Source: Protonemura montana
Taxonomy: Eukaryota; Arthropoda; Insecta; Plecoptera; Nemouridae
NCBI GenBank assembly: GCA_947568835.1
Contig: OX387603.1
Location: 5,740,701-5,804,700 of the forward strand
Direction of reading: 5' to 3'
DNA: 64,000 bases
Shown: piece after piece, positions 58,938 to 64,000 of the stretch
How the letters are laid out: each line of letters opens with the position of its first letter
Numbering within the stretch: the stretch's first letter is position 1
Position numbers and translations under genes: made by a program
The notes under the pieces: model-generated
What the model saw: only the letters and a program-made list of their open reading frames with translations
Databases searched by the model: none
What the model was told of the DNA's origin: nothing

Positions 58938-59010
58938 TGTAGGATTTGATCTCGAGCCCCCATGGATACCGACCAGCTAGCTTTGCCACTCGACCACGGA
59001 GGCGACGTTC
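58938..59010 (-). repeat. tRNA-like sequence, degenerate
   Basis: On the minus strand GCCTCCGTGGTCGAGTGGC (like the start of a Ser/Leu tRNA) is followed by GGGGGCTCGAGATCAAATCC in B-box position. It is probably a SINE head or tRNA relic. Confidence 0.4.
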
Positions 59011-59475
59011 ATGATGAGAATGTTTTTGTGATATATACATTGCCTAATTACGACAACAAACGGAGAATTATTTTACATTATCTTCTTCCCAAGATTTCAA
59101 GCTGTATCCGATCCACAGGGTATGAATATTAAGCATTATTTCGGGCGGACCACTCCCGGCGCATGACTTTGACTGCATGCCCTGAGCGCCAGAAGCGCTC
59201 GGCATTGCCGAGGGTCTTTCCCACAAACTCACACCTATCTCCGTTCGCGGCGCATGGGTAAAGCATGCGTATAGGAAGAGTTTGAGTGAGACCAATCGTA
59301 CACGCTTGCTTCAATCAGCACCATTAGGCATAATCTGATATCTGCAAAAGTTTCCCTCGCAGTTGGTGACTGGGTTCGAAGCCGGTACCTCAGATTTTGT
59401 TAACCAGGTTATGCATGAGTCTCCATGCGATTATCATGATCGTTTCTACACTTTCCAGTTGTAAAAATTTCCGAT

Positions 59476-59557
59476 GTGCAGCGGACTCGAACCCGGTCCG
59501 TAGAGTTCACATTCTCACGAACGCAGTGACTGAACCATTGAGCCACAAGGACAATCA
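59476..59557 (-). repeat. tRNA-like SINE head, second family copy
   Basis: On the minus strand GTCCTTGTGGCTCAATGGTT (A box) is followed by GACCGGGTTCGAGTCCGC (B box). It aligns well with 58268-58343 over both boxes, including the unusually long spacing between them, so these are two copies of one family. Confidence 0.55.
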
Positions 59558-59958
59558 TGGAAGCGTGGGACAAAATTAACATATTTAAATTATTGATAGA
59601 GCTTTTTATTTCGGTAATTAGATACAAGGCTTCAATTATCCTCTACAAATTTTATGATTAGGAACACTTGTAATGAAATACTCTGCCCAATGCAAGCACG
59701 TGTACTACAACATCGCTTCCATCTTTCCACCAATCATCCATTTTCCATCCAGTTCCACCTTAGATTCATTCATATTATACGTCGGTCGCTAGAGCTTTTT
59801 TGACTTTAAAACTAGAATAGCATATTTTGTCTTAGAACAGGGGTGTCCATAAAACTCCCCTAAAAAATCTTTCCCAATTGACACTCCTCAAGTGTCACAC
59901 GATATATAAAAAATACGTGAAGAGAATAAAGTTGAAGAAATCGTGGGTTAAGTTGAAG

Positions 59959-60030
59959 TTTTATTTGTGTACGAGTTCAAATAGTTTCAAATGTTTGTTT
60001 TAAATGTGTAGATTTACTCCAAAATTACAC
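59959..60030 (-). repeat. Retroposon 3' end, copy 2 of the inverted pair
   Basis: Reverse complement of 55554-55633 with few differences. The tail end points left. Confidence 0.6.
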
Positions 60031-60485
60031 CTCGATTGAAATGTATCCCCCTGCTTTTATTTTTTGATGTGTCTCGGACTGTGTGGTCAAACTCAATCGG
60101 GACAGGTACAAAATATATATATCTATTAGTACAATTAACATTTGGCGTGTTGAAATTGGGCAGTCCGCATGATGTAGGTACGTAGTAATGAAGACTTCTA
60201 TGAAGTATGAATATTCCATGTCAGTGGTGGCTGCAAGCATAAAAAAGAAACTGTCTCCTAGATAAATGAAGTATTTCACTAATTCACTTATCATTTCGCT
60301 GCAAGCTATCACCAAAAATGAACAATGTTCTGCAAATGTGTAAAATCTGGTGTCAATATATCTAACCTTTTGGTTACCCTGCCCATGGGCATCCGCAGGA
60401 TTTCTTCCAGGGGGGTGCAAATGCTTCCAAGGATATCGACAATAGGGCTTCAACTTGGGGGGGGGGGGGGGGGGGGGGGGGGGAA

Positions 60486-60817
60486 GAAGAATCGCTCGTT
60501 TTCAATATGTTGAATGAAAAGTAGTCTGGGCGAAACACTCGCCAACCGCCACTGTAGACGTCAGCTTTATAATCATATGCACTCGGAGGCCATGGTTTTG
60601 TCACCAGCGTGTGTCTCAGTTCGTCGGTTAGGGATGAGGTTGAGTCCTGATTCACGAAGTGGCCAATATCCAAAGCAGCTTGAGGATCATAGATCACATT
60701 CAGTTTCAAAGGCTGGTATTTGATTTTCGGAATCCGCCGTCGTCGATGTAGATGCACATGCACTTTCAAAACTGCGATCGCTGTTGCCATGGCTGTCCGA
60801 AATTTCACGTGCGTCAT
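60486..60817 (-). CDS. Minus-strand ORF fragment resembling the N-terminus of a TTF/ZMYM-hAT protein
   Basis: The open frame from ATG 60817 runs MTHVKFRTAMATAIAVLKVH, then DPALDIGHFV-like and KPWPPSAYDY, to about residue 110. It then passes into proline coded by the G homopolymer, so it is broken at its C-terminal side. The DIG-x(n)-DE-R-LV-x-WPPSAY pattern is reminiscent of the region before the TTF zinc finger in ZMYM1-like hAT transposases. This is a weak resemblance from memory. It could be a chance ORF. Confidence 0.25.
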
Positions 60818-61109
60818 CGTTCGCCTTTCTCTTCACACTCGCACTAAATAATTTGGCTAACAAGCCACCCTACTCGAGTCGCTACCGACACATAATTGAC
60901 TTACGTAAAGTTGGGTTCGACCGGTAGGAAAACTAAACCTTCATTAAGTGTAAAATTCTGTTCGCGGAATCGGAATCACGAGGGAGTATTTTGGGGAAGT
61001 AGGTTCTTCCTGCAAAGTTCAACTCTTGTAGGATCACAGTTTCATAGAATTACGCCGCAATTGTTTCGCCGGAAAGGTTGGATGGTCACTCACCTTTCCT
61101 CTCTACAAT

Positions 61110-63600
61110 TTTTTATTTATTTACTTTTTATTGTCCCTCTGATCCGAAGATATAAGACAGTCAAACAATCTCTTTACAGATATAAAAAAGCATATGAAAC
61201 AACAGATGACACTCACGAAGTAATTTTTTTACAAATCAGATTAAACTCGTCAGTAGAATAAAAACAGTGTTGCAACATGAATCGTTTTAAAGTACATTTA
61301 AATGAGTTAAAACTTGTAGTCTTTACAAAATCTGGTAACGCATTAAAAAATTTTCGACCAGCATACCTTGGTCCTTTGGTCAGTAAATTAAGATTGTGTT
61401 TAGGCAGTGGTAGGTCGTTCCTCTTTCTGATATTATGATGGGTTTGCACAGGGGTCAAATTATCAAGACAGTAATCAAACATGATGCAGCAGTAAATGTA
61501 AGTACAGGGAAGGGGCATGATTTAAAAATTTTTAAAGAGCGGTCGGCATGAATCCTTGTAGTAAATGACGCTGCATGGGTCGTAACTAGCTCGAGCCATG
61601 ATTCTTACGGCTTTCTTCTGTAGTTTGAAGATTCTTGACGCGCAGGATGAATGTCCCCACAGTATGATGCCGAATTGTATGTGCGAGTGCATGTGGGCAA
61701 AATAGACTAATTTAACCGTCTCAATATTAGCGACTTTCATAAGCCTCCTTATTAAATAGCAGCCCGATGCTATTTTAGGGGCGATATAATTCACGTGGCT
61801 TTCCCATTTCATATTGCTGGTCAGTATCACGCCCAGTCGTTTTATTTCGTAGACCTCTTTAATGGATGAGCCTTCTAGACGAATGAGTGGGCTGCTGAGG
61901 GGCGCTTTCCTGGAGGCTCTGAAGTGAATGAAGAAAGTTTTTTTAGGATTGAGAAAGAGGTCTTTGTTGTTGCTAAAAGTAGCAACTTCTCTGGCTGCTT
62001 GGATGGCTGTTTTGGAGACATCTGTCTTCTTGCTGATAACCTGAGAAATGTCATCCGCATACATCGTAATCTTGCCTGAGTTGGTTGCTTGAGGTAGAAA
62101 ATTGGTTAATATGATGAAAAACAGCGGCGAGAGCGTACAGCCTTGAGGTACACCTATATTTACGATTGTTTCTTCTGATTTATGAGTTACTGATTTTCCC
62201 CTAATGTAAACCATTCGTTTCCGATCTTTCAGGAAGGACTTTATCCAGTTGTTTGCAACTCCCGAGCTACCAAGTTTATCCAGCGTCTTCAAGAGAGTGA
62301 TATGATTCACTGTATCAAAGACTTTACTGTAATCGTACAGCAGACCCACGGTGTCTTCCTTTCTATCCAGGGCTTCTAGGACGTCCGAGACAAGATTAGA
62401 GAGTGCTGTTGTTGATGACCTATTTTTTAAGAAACCATGTTGCGACTTTGTTAGCAGCTCATTATCATGCAGGAATGACATCATCCTAGCCGCGAATGTC
62501 AGTTCCCATAATTTGGATAGAGAGGAAACAATCGAGCTTGGACGGTAGTTTTCCATGTTGCTTTTCTCTCCGCTTTTGTGGAGAGGAATTAATTTGCTGA
62601 TTTTCAGAGCTTCGGGAAAAAGGCCATTTGACAAGGATTCATTAATCATGTGCAAAATTGGTATCCTTATGTAGGGGCCCGCAATCTTCAGAATGTGGCC
62701 CGGGATTTCGTCTATTCCTGCAGACTTCTTTTTTCCTATTTTCATAAAAAGTTCAAAATATTCGTTGGATAGGAGAGGAGCCAGTGATATTACCTTCTTA
62801 TTCATGGAATTGTTCGTCGAACCAATCGTCCTCTTGTTCTGATCGTCATCTTGATCGTCATCTTGATTCGCCTGACCACCGCCGCCCTTCCTTGCGTTGA
62901 CCAGGTTGGTAACTGCCTCAGTAAAATATACATTGAATTTTTTTTGCCACAAGCGTTTGGCAGGTTAACACCTCATCTCTTTCCTTTAGAGTGATTTCCA
63001 CATTGGATTCCCTTTTTCCTGAGGTTCGATTTTTCTCGATGATCTTCCATGCAGCTTTGTGTTTGTTCGAAGCATTCGCAATTTCACGAGCATTTCTGTC
63101 TCTCTTAGCAGAGTCAAGAGCCGTGACATACTTCCGCTTTGACTTTTTGTATTTCTCAAATTCGACCACGTTAAACCCGGTACGTTTCATTTCATCATAG
63201 TGTTGATGCACTCGTAGAGCCTGTTCATATAGTTCGGGAGTGAGCCATGAGGGGTATCTACGGCTACCTGCTTTATGGTTGACTTTGACCAAAGGAAACG
63301 CATGATCAAAAGCACCCTTAAATGTACGAAAGAATACGTCATATTTATTGTCGATTGTATCCACGCTAAAAACACTGTCCCAGCAACATGTGCTAAGGTG
63401 CAACTTAAACGATTCAATATTTTTATCGCTGAAAATACGTCTCAAGAACGTCGTTTTGAGATTCCTTCTCTTTTGGCGTTTTACAGTGACACTGAAAATT
63501 AAACTACAGTGGTCTGAGAGATCCCAGTCAACAACCGCAGACGAAGTCTTTTCTAGTTCAATGCAATACAAATTCAGCGTTTTCCGTTTAAATGGCACTA
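61110..63600 (-). mobile_element. Non-LTR retrotransposon (jockey-like LINE), 5'-truncated and damaged
   Basis: Minus-strand ORF2 remnant. From 63598 it holds the end of the endonuclease domain (DWDLSDHCSLIFS), then a linker rich in Lys/Arg. From about 62800 it holds a reverse transcriptase with the fingers block KKKSAGIDEIPGHILK, GVPQGCTLSPLFFIIL and the catalytic YADDIS. The C-terminus continues with RLGVILTSNMKWESHV and YAGRKFFNALPDFV to about 61216. Two lesions disable it: a frameshift in an A8 tract near 62940, and an in-frame TAA at 61522-61524 after LFKNF. The 5' end is lost at about 63600. The 3' end is an A-rich AAATAAATAAAAAA tail near 61110. It is clearly a genomic parasite, recently inserted to judge by so few lesions. 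Confidence 0.88.
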
Positions 63601-63671
63601 TTTTAATAAATTAATTGAGAGAATATGTTTAACTTGCCCTTTGAATGATGAAATAACAAAGCTTTTATCCT

Positions 63672-63693
63672 GGGGGGTGCAAGAGCACCCCCC
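63672..63693. repeat. Perfect 9-bp stem hairpin in the transposon-like right end
   Basis: GGGGGGTGC, loop AAGA, GCACCCCCC. It lies beside the right inverted end. G/C-rich subterminal hairpins of this kind are common in hAT-type MITEs. Confidence 0.7.
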
Positions 63694-63721
63694 TTTGCAC
63701 CCCCCTTCGGACGCCCATGGC

Positions 63722-64000
63722 TGCAAGTGTTATCGTGTAGCACCTGCCGTTACCACGTGTTGCCGGCTCGTTTGCTCAGCAGACAGTGCAGACGTTTGCT
63801 CAGCAGGCTCTGACTATGTAGAGCTATGCTATCATATGAATCTACTTTATGAATATATCCTATGACTCTTCAATATAAGAGCCGATTTTTCAGTGTTCCG
63901 TTACAAACCTAACAGTCATTCAAATTGTGTTTTTTTTTTGTTGCTTGGCAACGGCCAATAACAAAATGTCTTTTGTTTGTTAACTCTAAGAGGCATGGTG
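63722..64000. other. Window end, nothing recognised
   Basis: No feature is visible beyond short CAGCAGAC/GCTCAGCAG direct repeats near 63775-63810. Confidence 0.4.

Larger units (their letters stand above)
60383..63721. mobile_element. Segment bounded by hAT-like G-rich inverted ends
   Basis: The left end reads CCATGGGCATCCGCAGG, then CAGGGGGGTGCAAA. The right end, reverse-complemented, reads CCATGGGCGTCCGAAGG, then GGGGTGCAAAGGGGGG. Such ends resemble terminal repeats of hAT-type DNA transposons. The enclosed 3.3 kb contains the LINE, a 27-G homopolymer (about 60457-60483) and a short minus-strand frame. I could not see a matching 8-bp target duplication. Two separate MITEs in opposite orientation are an alternative. 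Confidence 0.35.

Noticed and set aside
1-64000. CRISPR arrays, bacterial operons, phage genes
   Set aside because: No regularly spaced repeats of that kind. The spliced genes show this is animal nuclear DNA.

Overview
The window is nuclear DNA from an intron-rich invertebrate animal. Coding exons are short, relatively GC-rich and bounded by GT-AG (once GC-AG) splice sites in an AT-rich background, and introns run from about 0.1 to 9 kb. The proteins are clearly metazoan. Short interspersed repeats with tRNA-like or 5S-like heads and a jockey-like LINE fit an arthropod or another invertebrate, but I cannot fix the phylum from sequence alone.

Three conserved plus-strand genes fill the first 52 kb. 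(1) About 0.1-34 kb holds a KMT2E/SETD5-family (UpSET-type) chromatin protein, whose 5' end lies left of the window. I can place 25 exons in continuous phase, with a PHD finger, a degenerate SET domain, a coiled coil and a long proline/acidic C-terminus. An in-frame alternative terminal exon (12778-14731) would give a second isoform with an unrelated 650-residue tail. (2) 34.87-41.88 kb holds mitochondrial succinyl-CoA:3-ketoacid CoA-transferase (OXCT1/SCOT): 11 exons, 526 residues, one GC-AG intron. (3) 44.07-50.06 kb holds the RBR ubiquitin ligase ARIH2/Ariadne-2: 8 coding exons, 474 residues. These three act in separate pathways (chromatin, ketone-body use, cullin-linked ubiquitylation), so nothing suggests a functional cluster.

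The most unusual object is nested on the minus strand inside the 9-kb KMT2E intron (18196-27222). It is a complete seven-exon gene, with every intron in phase 1, for a 531-residue type I membrane protein. It has a signal peptide, immunoglobulin-like ectodomains rich in N-glycosylation sequons, one membrane span, and a cytoplasmic tail ending in two ITIM/ITSM-like tyrosine motifs. The same intron carries a decayed copy of its first Ig exon (19175-19569) and a second copy of its upstream flank (about 27.0 kb). This points to a small receptor family that duplicated and partly died inside the host intron.

From 52 kb to the end no conserved host gene is recognisable. This part is repeat-rich: SINE-like units (one with a 5S rRNA-like head), tRNA-like heads, a long fold-back hairpin, oppositely oriented retroposon 3' ends, a minisatellite, and a damaged but nearly readable LINE (61.1-63.6 kb) flanked by hAT-like G-rich inverted ends. 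A promoter-like patch with adjacent CRE and E-box palindromes lies at 53.7-53.96 kb. All exon models are read by eye from phase, splice sites and family resemblance. No transcript data or database search was available.
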